Shown: positions 1 through 5,658 of the stretch, in pieces | How positions within the stretch are numbered: position 1 is the first letter of the stretch | Layout of the letters: each line of letters opens with the position of its first letter | Assembly: GCA_028275005.1 (NCBI GenBank) | Contig: JAQCNN010000152.1 | Span: forward strand, 1-15,758 | Length of the DNA: 15,758 bases | Source: Salinirussus sp. | GTDB lineage: Archaea > Halobacteriota > Halobacteria > Halobacteriales > Haloarculaceae | Reading direction: 5' to 3' | Translations under genes and position numbers: made by a program | The notes under the pieces: generated by a model | Databases searched by the model: none | What the model was told of the DNA's origin: nothing | Seen by the model: the letters and a program-made list of their open reading frames with translations, nothing else

Positions 1-405
1 TGGCCTCGCCTCGTCGGCTTCAAGAGCTTCTGAGCGAGCATTCCGGTCGCGGTCGGGTAGCACGATTCGCTCGGAGACATTCGGAGCCACCGCGTTCAGA
101 CCCTCACAGAAGCGTACGAATTGGCGGACTGTCGAAAGGTAGATACTCACGGTAGATTGCTGATAGTCTTCTCCGATTTCGAGGCGATACTCGTTAACCG
201 TTCGAGCGGTCTGGTCGTTCAGATTCTCGATACCTCTCTCGTCGCAAAACTCAATAAACGACCCGACGTGCTTATCGTGAAGTCCGAGTGACCGTTCCGC
301 AAGTTCGTCGTTTCGTGATTTGAGATAGAGTGATTTTGCACGGGCCGGTGCAAGTGGTTCGAGTTGCTGTTCACGCGAGTTCGAGGTATTGGTTCGGGCG
401 TTCAT
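1..405 (-). CDS. Tyrosine recombinase (XerC/D-like integrase), N-terminal part, cut by the window edge
   Basis: The first 135 codons of a site-specific recombinase are visible, read leftward from an ATG at 405-403 and still open at base 1. The visible part is the SAM-like core-binding domain: helix 1 around SLYLKSRNDELAERSL, then HVGSFIEFCDERGIENLND, then STVSIYLSTVRQFVRFCEGL, which is the usual layout of haloarchaeal phage-type integrases (DNA-wrapping arm, residues about 20-110). The catalytic domain with its R-H-R-Y residues lies outside the window, so activity cannot be judged. In this family the protein cuts and rejoins att sites to insert or excise an element. The start lies about 45 bases from a truncated epimerase gene end, the expected place for an integrase next to its att site. 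The family call is firm; intactness is unknown. Confidence 0.85.
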   Translation of the reverse strand, partial: MNARTNTSNSREQQLEPLAPARAKSLYLKSRNDELAERSLGLHDKHVGSFIEFCDERGIENLNDQTARTVNEYRLEIGEDYQQSTVSIYLSTVRQFVRFCEGLNAVAPNVSERIVLPDRDRNARSEALEADEARP

Positions 406-431
406 TGTATTCTCCGAACCAGCCGATTAGT

Positions 432-443
432 GGGTTTAAACCC
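432..443. repeat. 12-base perfect palindrome GGGTTTAAACCC beside the integrase
   Basis: GGGTTTAAACCC reads the same on both strands. It sits between the integrase start (405) and the first recognisable codon of the epimerase remnant (about 451). The position fits a recombinase or regulator binding site, or part of an att core, but the palindrome alone does not prove this. Confidence 0.4.
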
Positions 444-450
444 GGCAAAT

Positions 451-581
451 GCGCCGTATTCTTCTCCGACAACGACCGGAAGTACTACTCCATCGAGCGT
501 GCCCGGGAGGCCCTTGGCTACGAGCCACAGGACAACTCCGCCCACTGGGACGGCACCGAGTACGTCGGCCCTGACGGCTGA
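451..581 (+). pseudogene. 3' remnant of an NAD-dependent epimerase/dehydrogenase gene (uronate or glucose-6-phosphate dehydrogenase type)
   Basis: About 43 codons ending at a TGA at 579-581 read AVFFSDNDRKYYSIERAREA, followed by LGYEPQDNSAHWDG. This is the C-terminal end typical of haloarchaeal extended short-chain dehydrogenases of the NAD-dependent epimerase/dehydratase family (from memory of the family: SDNDR, then ARE.LGY.PQDNSA). No cofactor-binding N-terminal part precedes it; the reading frame upstream has no resemblance to the family and runs into the integrase region. It is therefore a gene end left behind or copied by a recombination event, probably one half of an att site, with the complete copy expected to the left of the window. 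Similar C-termini occur in several sugar dehydrogenases, so the exact enzyme is not settled. Confidence 0.6.
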
Positions 582-634
582 GACGGCTGTTTTCGCTTTC
601 ACGACCACTATCAGCACGAGCGTGTGAGCGGTGG

Positions 635-658
635 CTACGTGGGTGATCGCTCACGTAG
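635..658. repeat. 24-base imperfect palindrome
   Basis: CTACGTG at 635-641 is complementary to CACGTAG at 652-658, and the ten bases between them continue the symmetry through GATC at the centre with G-T pairs. It lies 53 bases after the epimerase remnant's stop codon, so it could be a transcript-end hairpin of the former gene or a protein-binding site. No T-tract follows it. Confidence 0.4.
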
Positions 659-884
659 TCATACGCGCCGTTTGTGGTGGTTGTCGCCATCCGTCGATTC
701 ACCTGGAATATGGACTTACGAGGTTCTAGTTCTTTCGGTCGTTCAACTACCAGAAGGGGCCCAGATTCCCGATTAGACGCGAGTCTGTCCCGCCGACCGC
801 CCTGGCGACGGTCGTACTGGGTGGGACCGTCCTGGGTTGGCACTACCCACCTGAGCCCTGGACCCACGTATGACTTCACGGGAA

Positions 885-895
885 AATTATATAGG
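885..895 (+). promoter_or_regulatory. TATA-box-like promoter with no gene downstream
   Basis: AATTATATAGG preceded by the purine run GGGAAA resembles an archaeal BRE plus TATA box. It would place a transcription start near 915. No plausible protein starts within the next 400 bases, which is why it supports a possible non-coding RNA. The function is inferred from the motif only. Confidence 0.4.
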
Positions 896-1057
896 GAGTT
901 TGCAGCACGGTGTTCAGCCGACAAGCGGCTCAGAAAGCTCCGTGGGTCATATGCAGTGCGAGATGGTCGGGAGACTCGCTCGTTTGGAGCGTCGCAGAAG
1001 AGTGATTGACGGCGCTGACAGCCGTTAACGCCCCACGAAAATTAGATGCCACTGTTC

Positions 1058-1100
1058 GCCCCGTCAGCTTACAGTGGGAGACTCTCCTGTCAAACGGGGC
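1058..1100. repeat. Inverted repeat, two-tier hairpin
   Basis: GCCCCGT at 1058-1064 pairs perfectly with ACGGGGC at 1094-1100. Inside, ACAG at 1071-1074 pairs with CTGT at 1087-1090, and a few more pairs extend towards the loop. The result is a stem, internal loop and upper stem that could fold in RNA. Confidence 0.5.
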
Positions 1101-1122
1101 TACGGGACATGGACTACTGGTG

Positions 1123-1183
1123 CAGTGTCGCATAGCTGGTGCCACAGTTGGGCCTGCGCAACTGTGATATGACAGCGACGCTG
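1123..1183. repeat. Nested inverted repeats
   Basis: The inner arms CACAGTTG (1143-1150) and CAACTGTG (1159-1166) are perfectly complementary around an 8-base loop. The outer arms CAGTGTCGC (1123-1131) and GCGACGCTG (1175-1183) are complementary with one G-T pair. GCTGGTG also occurs twice in direct orientation, at 1135-1141 and 1180-1186. This is more dyad symmetry than expected by chance in 61 bases. Confidence 0.5.
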
Positions 1184-1247
1184 GTGAATTGATGCCGCAG
1201 TGACACTGTTACCATCTAGAACGTCTATGAATTGTATTGTCATTGCA

Positions 1248-1266
1248 TTTTTATACCACATTTTTT
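1248..1266 (+). terminator. T-tracts, possible transcript end
   Basis: Runs of five T (1248-1252) and six T (1261-1266) lie in an A+T-rich stretch. Archaeal termination commonly uses such T-runs. They follow the hairpins at 1058-1183 and precede the lipoprotein gene. Confidence 0.3.
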
Positions 1267-1379
1267 ATGATATGCGACCATCTTTCTTAATGTTGGCTTC
1301 CAAATATGAGATTTTGTTAGGCAGTAGGTTTGTATTTCCTGCGCCGTTAGGATAAGATTAACTCGATTTCGAATTTGAA

Positions 1380-1416
1380 GAATATATGTGATTTTTTAAT
1401 CCAAAGGTTTATATAT
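1380..1416 (+). promoter_or_regulatory. A+T-rich promoter zone of the DUF4352 lipoprotein gene, two TATA-like boxes
   Basis: AATATATG at 1380-1387 and TTTATATAT at 1408-1416 both look like TATA boxes. The second is the better match but its centre is only about 14 bases before the ATG at 1426, too close for the usual spacing of about 26. The first would give a start near 1411 and a short leader. Which one is used cannot be read from the sequence. Confidence 0.35.
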
Positions 1417-1425
1417 CAGGTTGAC

Positions 1426-2514
1426 ATGAACCGCAGACGATTCCTTCGGTACTCCTCGTTAGTCGGTGTAGGGGTTGTTGCTGGCTGTGCTGGAGACGAT
1501 CAGGTGAGTTCGCCGAGCCCCGACGATGAGTCAGCCGAACAAGACGATACTTCGAATCAAGTAGACACCCCGACTCCATCAACAGAGACGCAAGCAAGGA
1601 CAGAGACAGAGACACAGACAAGGACAGAAACAGAGACGGAAAGAAGCCAGCAAGCGGTTGCTCAACTGGGGGAGACGCTGGTATATACAGAAGGCCAGGG
1701 TAAGGAATTAGCATTCACGATTACATCCGCTCGTCTCCAAGACGCGATCATCTCTGCCAGTTCTGGCACCCTCTTATCAACAGCGCCCGACCGCCCAGAC
1801 CGCTCGTATCTGATCGCGAACGTTCGTTTGGAGAATGTAGGCGAGGAGCCTATATTTCCACCAACCTCAGTCAGCTTTACTGCCAATAGCCAACAGTACG
1901 AACAGTCTTACGTTACAACTCAACGCTCATACCCACCAACTGATGAACTGCTCCCTGGCTCTAACATCAGCGGTCAGATATCGTTCGTTGTTCCGCCATC
2001 TGAGTCAGAAGGTCGCATCGTGGTCGATTTCTCAAACTTTGGTGAAGCAGTTACTGGGGAATGGGTCTTTGAGCTGGGAGGAATCGAACGTATACAATAC
2101 GACTACACTGGAAATAGCGAAGGAGAGTCTATCGAGTTCGGAACCAAATCGACTCGGTATCAAATGGCAGTTACCGACGTTACTGAAACACAGCGATACT
2201 CATATACGTCTGGTGGATACGAATCTGAGCAGGAAGCCAGCCAAGGGAACAAGTTTATATTAGTTGACATTTTCGCCCAAAACATAGGGGAAACCTCAGT
2301 CAGGGTTCCAGACACGTTCGATATGAGCTTGATTACTGGCTCCTCACAAGTTGATACTGGCATTTATTTAGGTCAACAGGTGTACAGCGGCGGCGAGATT
2401 TCACCTGACATTGAGCGAAACGGTCTGGTCCAATTTGAAGTCCCAGAGTCAGCATCAGAGAACCAGTTGCAAGTCAACCTAACTCAGGATATCACTGCCT
2501 CTTGGGAGCTTTGA
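1426..2514 (+). CDS. Tat-exported lipoprotein with two DUF4352-like (Ig-fold) domains
   Basis: The 362-residue product begins MNRRRFLRYSSLVGVGVVAG and then Cys21: a twin-arginine motif (RRRFL) followed by a lipobox (VVAGC), so it should be exported folded and lipid-anchored on the outside of the cell membrane. The ATG at 1426 is chosen because it places the RR motif at the N-terminus; an upstream in-frame start would bury it. Residues about 22-85 are an S/T/E/Q-rich linker with repeated TET/TRT units. Two similar beta-rich halves follow (about 88-225 and 230-360), each with the pattern of a strand, 'YLIANVRLENVGEEPI' or 'FILVDIFAQNIGETSV', then a loop and 'GQISFVVPPSES' or 'GLVQFEVPESAS', which is typical of DUF4352. 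The molecular role is unknown; extracellular ligand or protein binding is a guess. Codons are less GC-rich than in the right-hand genes, which suggests an acquired gene. Confidence 0.85.
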   Translation: MNRRRFLRYSSLVGVGVVAGCAGDDQVSSPSPDDESAEQDDTSNQVDTPTPSTETQARTETETQTRTETETERSQQAVAQLGETLVYTEGQGKELAFTITSARLQDAIISASSGTLLSTAPDRPDRSYLIANVRLENVGEEPIFPPTSVSFTANSQQYEQSYVTTQRSYPPTDELLPGSNISGQISFVVPPSESEGRIVVDFSNFGEAVTGEWVFELGGIERIQYDYTGNSEGESIEFGTKSTRYQMAVTDVTETQRYSYTSGGYESEQEASQGNKFILVDIFAQNIGETSVRVPDTFDMSLITGSSQVDTGIYLGQQVYSGGEISPDIERNGLVQFEVPESASENQLQVNLTQDITASWEL

Positions 2515-2629
2515 ACTGCTGATAATTGTACGCTTGAGCAATCGATAATCTAATTCTCTGTCGCAGCGTCCAACTCACGCACATCAGCTATCGGTTCCGC
2601 TTCGCAGTTCTCGCGGTCCCCACTGAAAC

Positions 2630-2649
2630 TTTTTCAAGATAGTATTTTT
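2630..2649 (+). terminator. T-tracts after the lipoprotein gene
   Basis: Two T5 runs at 2630-2634 and 2645-2649 lie on the plus strand between the lipoprotein gene and the convergent zinc-finger gene. They are suitably placed to end transcription of the former before it enters the latter. Confidence 0.35.
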
Positions 2650-2660
2650 GAGTAAGTCTG

Positions 2661-3146
2661 TTACCTGAATAACCTCAGCAGCCGTCCGACCAAAGAGGTA
2701 GTTGACTCGTCTGTCTCTTTGTCCTTCGTCACGCCCACAGGACATTCGTGTTCATAGACGCCCTCGCAATCGGGGCAGACGGTCTGTCCACACTCCTCAC
2801 AGTTGAAAACCTGATGTGTATTAGTACTGCATGTAGGACAGGTGAGAACACTGGTGTCGCCCGTCTCCTCGCTGCGGTGATCACCCTTGCTCTGTGGGTC
2901 AACCGCTGGCGGGTTCATCCGTGACGTTTCTTTCTTTCTGACTCGTTCAATGCGCTTTCGACCCGTCCCACGCCTATCCGTCGTATCTGGACCCTCGCCG
3001 CCGAAGCTGCTGATTTCACCGCCAGCCGAATAGAGCGGACACTCGTGATTCTCGGGGAGACGGTGGTCGCCACAGAACGATTGAGTGCAGTGGTTGCACC
3101 CAAACGGGTGCTCCGACTCATCACCACAGTAGTCACAGGTGTCCAT
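2661..3146 (-). CDS. Protein with two AN1-type zinc fingers
   Basis: This 161-residue protein has zinc-finger domains at both ends. The N-terminal one has C4, C7, C17, C20, C25, H28, H34, C36, the ligand spacing of AN1-type fingers (C-x2-C-x9-C-x2-C-x4-C-x2-H-x5-H-x-C). The C-terminal one (about 101-133) has exactly the same spacing with Cys in place of the first His. They are joined by a charged linker of about 60 residues rich in R, K, S and T, and the protein ends in the short basic helix LVGRLLRLFR, which could touch a membrane or nucleic acid. There is no signal peptide, so it should be cytoplasmic. AN1 fingers are known in eukaryotes for ubiquitin-linked stress responses; their archaeal role is unproven. 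The start at 3146 places the first Cys pair at the N-terminus. The neighbour at 3850 shares the N-terminal finger. Confidence 0.85.
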   Translation of the reverse strand: MDTCDYCGDESEHPFGCNHCTQSFCGDHRLPENHECPLYSAGGEISSFGGEGPDTTDRRGTGRKRIERVRKKETSRMNPPAVDPQSKGDHRSEETGDTSVLTCPTCSTNTHQVFNCEECGQTVCPDCEGVYEHECPVGVTKDKETDESTTSLVGRLLRLFR

Positions 3147-3200
3147 CTACAAGTTGCACAGTGGGGATTGTATTGTGTTTTGTGCTAAATTGGTAGCAGA

Positions 3201-3222
3201 TTGGTTCTTATATGGGAACCAA
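3201..3222. promoter_or_regulatory. Inverted repeat flanking a TATA-like sequence, possible operator
   Basis: TTGGTTC (3201-3207) and GAACCAA (3216-3222) are perfect 7-base inverted arms separated by TTATATGG. The site lies between divergent genes, 55 bases from the start of the AN1 gene and 42 from the small zinc-ribbon gene. A dimeric regulator site is the likely reading; no regulator gene is visible nearby. Confidence 0.45.
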
Positions 3223-3231
3223 ACGGGGAGA

Positions 3232-3240
3232 AAGTATAAG
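3232..3240 (+). promoter_or_regulatory. TATA box of the small zinc-ribbon gene
   Basis: AAGTATAAG, preceded by the purine-rich GGGGAGA (BRE-like), is centred about 28 bases before the ATG at 3264. That spacing predicts a leaderless transcript, common in haloarchaea. Confidence 0.5.
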
Positions 3241-3263
3241 CGAATGGTACGCGACGTACTTTT

Positions 3264-3662
3264 ATGCCCGAGTGTGACCGCTGTGGCGCGTTTACTGATG
3301 CCGCCCGTGAGGGAGACTACCACTACTGTCAGGGCTGTCGCTCAGCGTTCGCCAACATCCGCGAAAGCGGAGTAGTAGTCCGCGGGGATCGTGAGTATGA
3401 CGTATTGGTGAACGTCGACGGTCACTACGACAAGGGTGGGCAGGAGCAGTCACAAGCTGATGGCTTAGCCCGTGGGAAACTTTTGACTGACGAACTCCGT
3501 GCAGATGGAATATTCGAGTACGGTGAAACGGGTTCGACGTGGATTCTCTCCGAGTACCTGAATGCACACCCTGACATCCAAGCTGATGTGTCTGAACGAC
3601 TCAGTCGCGTCCCCGATGGAGATGATGCTGGGTTGTTAGCGAAATTACGCAGTGTCTTCTAA
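3264..3662 (+). CDS. Small zinc-ribbon protein of unknown function
   Basis: The 132-residue product starts with a zinc ribbon: C4-x2-C7, 14 residues, C22-x2-C25. The rest is a small alpha/beta domain that includes a 'YDVLVNVDGHYDKGGQEQSQ' stretch, a helix-rich part with 'ADGLARGKLLTDELRADGIF', a 'TWILSEYLNAHPDIQADVSE' stretch and a C-terminal helix LLAKLRSVF. No signal peptide or membrane segment is visible, so it is probably cytoplasmic. I do not recognise a named family; such short ribbon proteins are frequent in haloarchaeal mobile and accessory regions. The start at 3264 fits both the Cys pair position and the TATA box 28 bases upstream. It lies between two AN1-finger genes and shares the plus strand with the one downstream, 187 bases away, probably with its own promoter. 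Confidence 0.75.
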   Translation: MPECDRCGAFTDAAREGDYHYCQGCRSAFANIRESGVVVRGDREYDVLVNVDGHYDKGGQEQSQADGLARGKLLTDELRADGIFEYGETGSTWILSEYLNAHPDIQADVSERLSRVPDGDDAGLLAKLRSVF

Positions 3663-3816
3663 CGATCTCTTGCGAGGGAAAGAGAATTTAGAGACTATCC
3701 AGCGCCAAAGTATCTGAGTAGTTACCCACAGCGTCATCCAAATTTGCTCAATGAAAGGCTACCTCGCTACCACCTGACAAAGCGACTATTGATTCGCAAA
3801 GTCGATTTGATACAAA

Positions 3817-3825
3817 CATACATAT
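3817..3825 (+). promoter_or_regulatory. TATA-like box before the AN1/CAP gene
   Basis: CATACATAT is centred about 28 bases before the GTG at 3850, consistent with a leaderless message and with the choice of that GTG. Confidence 0.35.
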
Positions 3826-3849
3826 CCGTTACTACGTTGACCCAATTTA

Positions 3850-5013
3850 GTGGCTACTTGCGACTTCTGTGGTGAGCAGTATTCGCCGCGGTACGAGTGC
3901 AATTACTGTGAGCAGCACCACTGTGCGGAGTGTCGTTTGCCCGAACAGCACAACTGTCCACTGTTCGTCATAGGAGAGTCCGAGCGTCTCTTTGAGTCGG
4001 ATGCACCCTCAACGCTGGGTGAACGCGCGTCCGAGCAGACCGAATCGCGAGACGAAAGTTCCGATGTCGAAGACCCCGAGCCGATGGATCTTTCCGATCA
4101 CAAATCGCCTTCGTCAAAAGAGCCTCCAACAGCATCATCGCCGACGGTCTCGACAATCTCAAACGATGTTGAGGCGGCTGACGAAATGATCTCAAACGCC
4201 GACGAGGCAAGGGGTGGATCTATTTTGAGCAAAATCGTCGTTGCTTTCTCGGCAGTCGGTTCGTTGCTGGCAACAACCGTCGGGTGGGTCCTTCGCCCAA
4301 TCTATTCTGTCGTAACAAATCCAATAGTGGTTCTTCTTGCTGTTATCGGGTTGTTCTTTTTCGCAGGCACCGTTGGAACAGGAGTTGTGCCGTTGGATGA
4401 CGGTGCCGAAACGGCGCTTGAGGGGGTTGCATCCCTCGCAGCATTAGGCGGTGGTGGCAGTCCCGCGGGTGGTGGGGACGACGCGGGAGATTCATCAGAA
4501 TCTAACAGCGGTGGGGCACTTGCCGACAGTCTCAATGAGACTGCTATTGAGTTGGCTGTTCACGAGCGAGTGAACCAGATGCGTCAGCAGCGAGGATTAC
4601 AGCCACTCAATCACGATCAGCGGTTGCAAACCATCGCTAACGGGCATAGTGAAGATATGGCTAAACGTGGTTACTTTGCCCACGACGCCCCAGATGGCAG
4701 TGACTTCAGCGACCGATACGATACTGCTAATTACGACTGCCGTGTGTCAATTGACGCCTCGCAGTACGCATCGGGCGCTGAGAACATCGCGTACACTTTC
4801 GCCGATGCGGATGTCATGACGGATTCAGGTGAGACAGTGGACCACAACGGAAACGAGACCAAAATCGGATACGGGATTGTCCGGCAGTGGATGAATTCAC
4901 AGGGTCACCGAGAGAACATCCTCCAAGATTACTGGCGAAATGAAGGGGTTGGCGTCGCTGTCGCCAACGTGGACGGTCGTCAGAAAATCTACGTTACCCA
5001 GAACTTCTGCTGA
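3850..5013 (+). CDS. AN1-type zinc finger, membrane segments and CAP (SCP-like) domain fusion protein
   Basis: The 387-residue protein starts at a GTG; this start keeps the first Cys pair and follows a TATA-like box. Residues 4-36 form an AN1-type finger (C4, C7, C17, C20, C25, C28, H34, C36) nearly alignable with that of the protein at 2661-3146. An acidic, disordered S/E/D/P-rich linker follows (about 45-122), then hydrophobic stretches at about 128-148 and 158-178, a Gly/Ser/Asp-rich spacer, and a C-terminal CAP domain from about 235. The CAP signatures are NQMRQQRGLQPLNHDQRL, H266 and H278 in 'HSEDMAKRGYFAHDAPDG', E311 in GAENIAY, and H353/E355 in GHRENILQDYW. CAP domains are usually secreted, and are linked to lipid or cell-wall binding or, in some, proteolysis. 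Here the N-terminal finger and the CAP domain probably sit on opposite or the same membrane sides depending on whether one or two segments cross. Two Cys in the CAP part (C297, C387) could form a disulphide. Confidence 0.85.
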   Translation: MATCDFCGEQYSPRYECNYCEQHHCAECRLPEQHNCPLFVIGESERLFESDAPSTLGERASEQTESRDESSDVEDPEPMDLSDHKSPSSKEPPTASSPTVSTISNDVEAADEMISNADEARGGSILSKIVVAFSAVGSLLATTVGWVLRPIYSVVTNPIVVLLAVIGLFFFAGTVGTGVVPLDDGAETALEGVASLAALGGGGSPAGGGDDAGDSSESNSGGALADSLNETAIELAVHERVNQMRQQRGLQPLNHDQRLQTIANGHSEDMAKRGYFAHDAPDGSDFSDRYDTANYDCRVSIDASQYASGAENIAYTFADADVMTDSGETVDHNGNETKIGYGIVRQWMNSQGHRENILQDYWRNEGVGVAVANVDGRQKIYVTQNFC

Positions 5014-5227
5014 CCAGACGATGGCCGCTACGCTTGAACTGGCCTACTGCTTATAGAAGTCGGCGTCATCGATAATAGAAGTCAGTCTTCGCGCCGAACA
5101 GCCCCCTCCCGTTTGGTTGGGATGACCGCGAGAGCCAATCGTCACCCACCGAGGGTCGGCACGGCAGGCGGGGTACATATTGGGTTTAGTTGTATAGTAA
5201 TGCGGTAATAATCTCATTCAAGAGAGC

Positions 5228-5236
5228 AATTATTAG
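5228..5236 (+). promoter_or_regulatory. TATA-like box before the small two-TM gene
   Basis: AATTATTAG is centred 27 bases before the ATG at 5259, the spacing expected for a leaderless haloarchaeal mRNA. The 245-base gap before this gene otherwise shows only a direct repeat of ATAGAAGTC (5053-5061 and 5075-5083). Confidence 0.4.
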
Positions 5237-5258
5237 ACATTGAAATGAAAATAGGTGT

Positions 5259-5618
5259 ATGGCCGCAGTTAGCGTACTCGGCGGTATCAAGTACGGATTC
5301 AGACTGATTGGGTATGCGCTCGGCGTACTGATTATCGGTATTGTTGTTGCGGTCGTTGGTTTCCTACTACTGAACAGTGGCGGTGGCAGATTTGGGGCTG
5401 GGCCAGGGGCCGGACAACTGCTTCTTTCGGCGGGGGTTGTCCTCCTGGGAGTGTTGATAATTTTCGCGGGGGTCCTGGGGTCGCTGTACAAGGTAGTTGC
5501 TGACGGGGTTGAAAGAGGGAACCGAGCCGCCGAGGACATCGGCGGTGCCGCCACGCCACAACAACCGCCCCAAGGCGCACAGGGGCAACAGCCCCCACAG
5601 GGCAATCAGCGGCGCTGA
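5259..5618 (+). CDS. Small two-TM membrane protein, function unknown
   Basis: A 119-residue product with two clear hydrophobic segments: about 17-37 (GYALGVLIIGIVVAVVGFLL) and about 51-76 (QLLLSAGVVLLGVLIIFAGV and on). Between them is a Gly-rich loop (SGGGRFGAGPGAG). The tail from about 85 is hydrophilic and ends in a Gln/Pro/Gly-rich stretch in which QQPPQG occurs twice. The likely topology is both ends inside with a short outer loop. I recognise no specific family; short proteins of this make-up are common in haloarchaea. It appears to be a single-gene unit, with a TATA-like box 27 bases before the ATG and no close neighbour on the same strand. Confidence 0.7.
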   Translation: MAAVSVLGGIKYGFRLIGYALGVLIIGIVVAVVGFLLLNSGGGRFGAGPGAGQLLLSAGVVLLGVLIIFAGVLGSLYKVVADGVERGNRAAEDIGGAATPQQPPQGAQGQQPPQGNQRR

Positions 5619-5658
5619 GTGCGACCGAGACCGAGCGTGATATTGAGCCCCTCCCCAC

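Larger units (their letters stand above)
915..1266 (+). ncRNA. Possible structured non-coding RNA
   Basis: The case is circumstantial: a good TATA-like box at 885-895 predicts a start near 915, a small hairpin (AGCCG 916-920 with CGGCT 926-930) lies right at that start, two further hairpin systems follow at 1058-1100 and 1123-1183, and T-runs at 1248-1252 and 1261-1266 could end the transcript. No credible protein is encoded. I looked for and did not find the conserved motifs of archaeal SRP RNA, RNase P RNA or tRNA. It may instead be decayed DNA with chance symmetry. Confidence 0.2.
582..1425. other. Long gene-free stretch between the epimerase remnant and the lipoprotein gene
   Basis: No convincing protein gene was found on either strand in about 840 bases. 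The stretch is moderately GC-rich up to about 1190 and then turns strongly A+T-rich. It contains an imperfect palindrome at 635-658, an open frame at about 732-869 ending PPTALATVVLGGTVLGW plus ten residues that could be the tail of a lost membrane protein, a clear TATA-like box at 885-895, hairpins at 916-930, 1058-1100 and 1123-1183, and T-tracts at 1248-1266. These are listed separately where they deserve it. Confidence 0.7.

Noticed and set aside
732..869. Plus-strand frame ending in a hydrophobic stretch (PPTALATVVLGGTVLGW)
   Set aside because: It looks like the tail of a membrane protein but has no start codon or N-terminal part; at most a remnant, so not called as a gene.
674..1009. 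A 111-codon plus-strand frame and a longer minus-strand frame over 436-924
   Set aside because: Both products are Arg/Ser-rich without hydrophobic core or motif, and the minus one runs antisense through the epimerase fragment.
915..1266. SRP RNA, RNase P RNA or tRNA in the gene-free stretch
   Set aside because: None of the conserved motifs (such as the GGAAGG/GAGCA loop of SRP RNA or a T-loop GGTTCRA) is present on either strand.
5053..5083. Direct repeat ATAGAAGTC twice
   Set aside because: Nine bases, 22 apart, without symmetry or promoter relation; likely chance.
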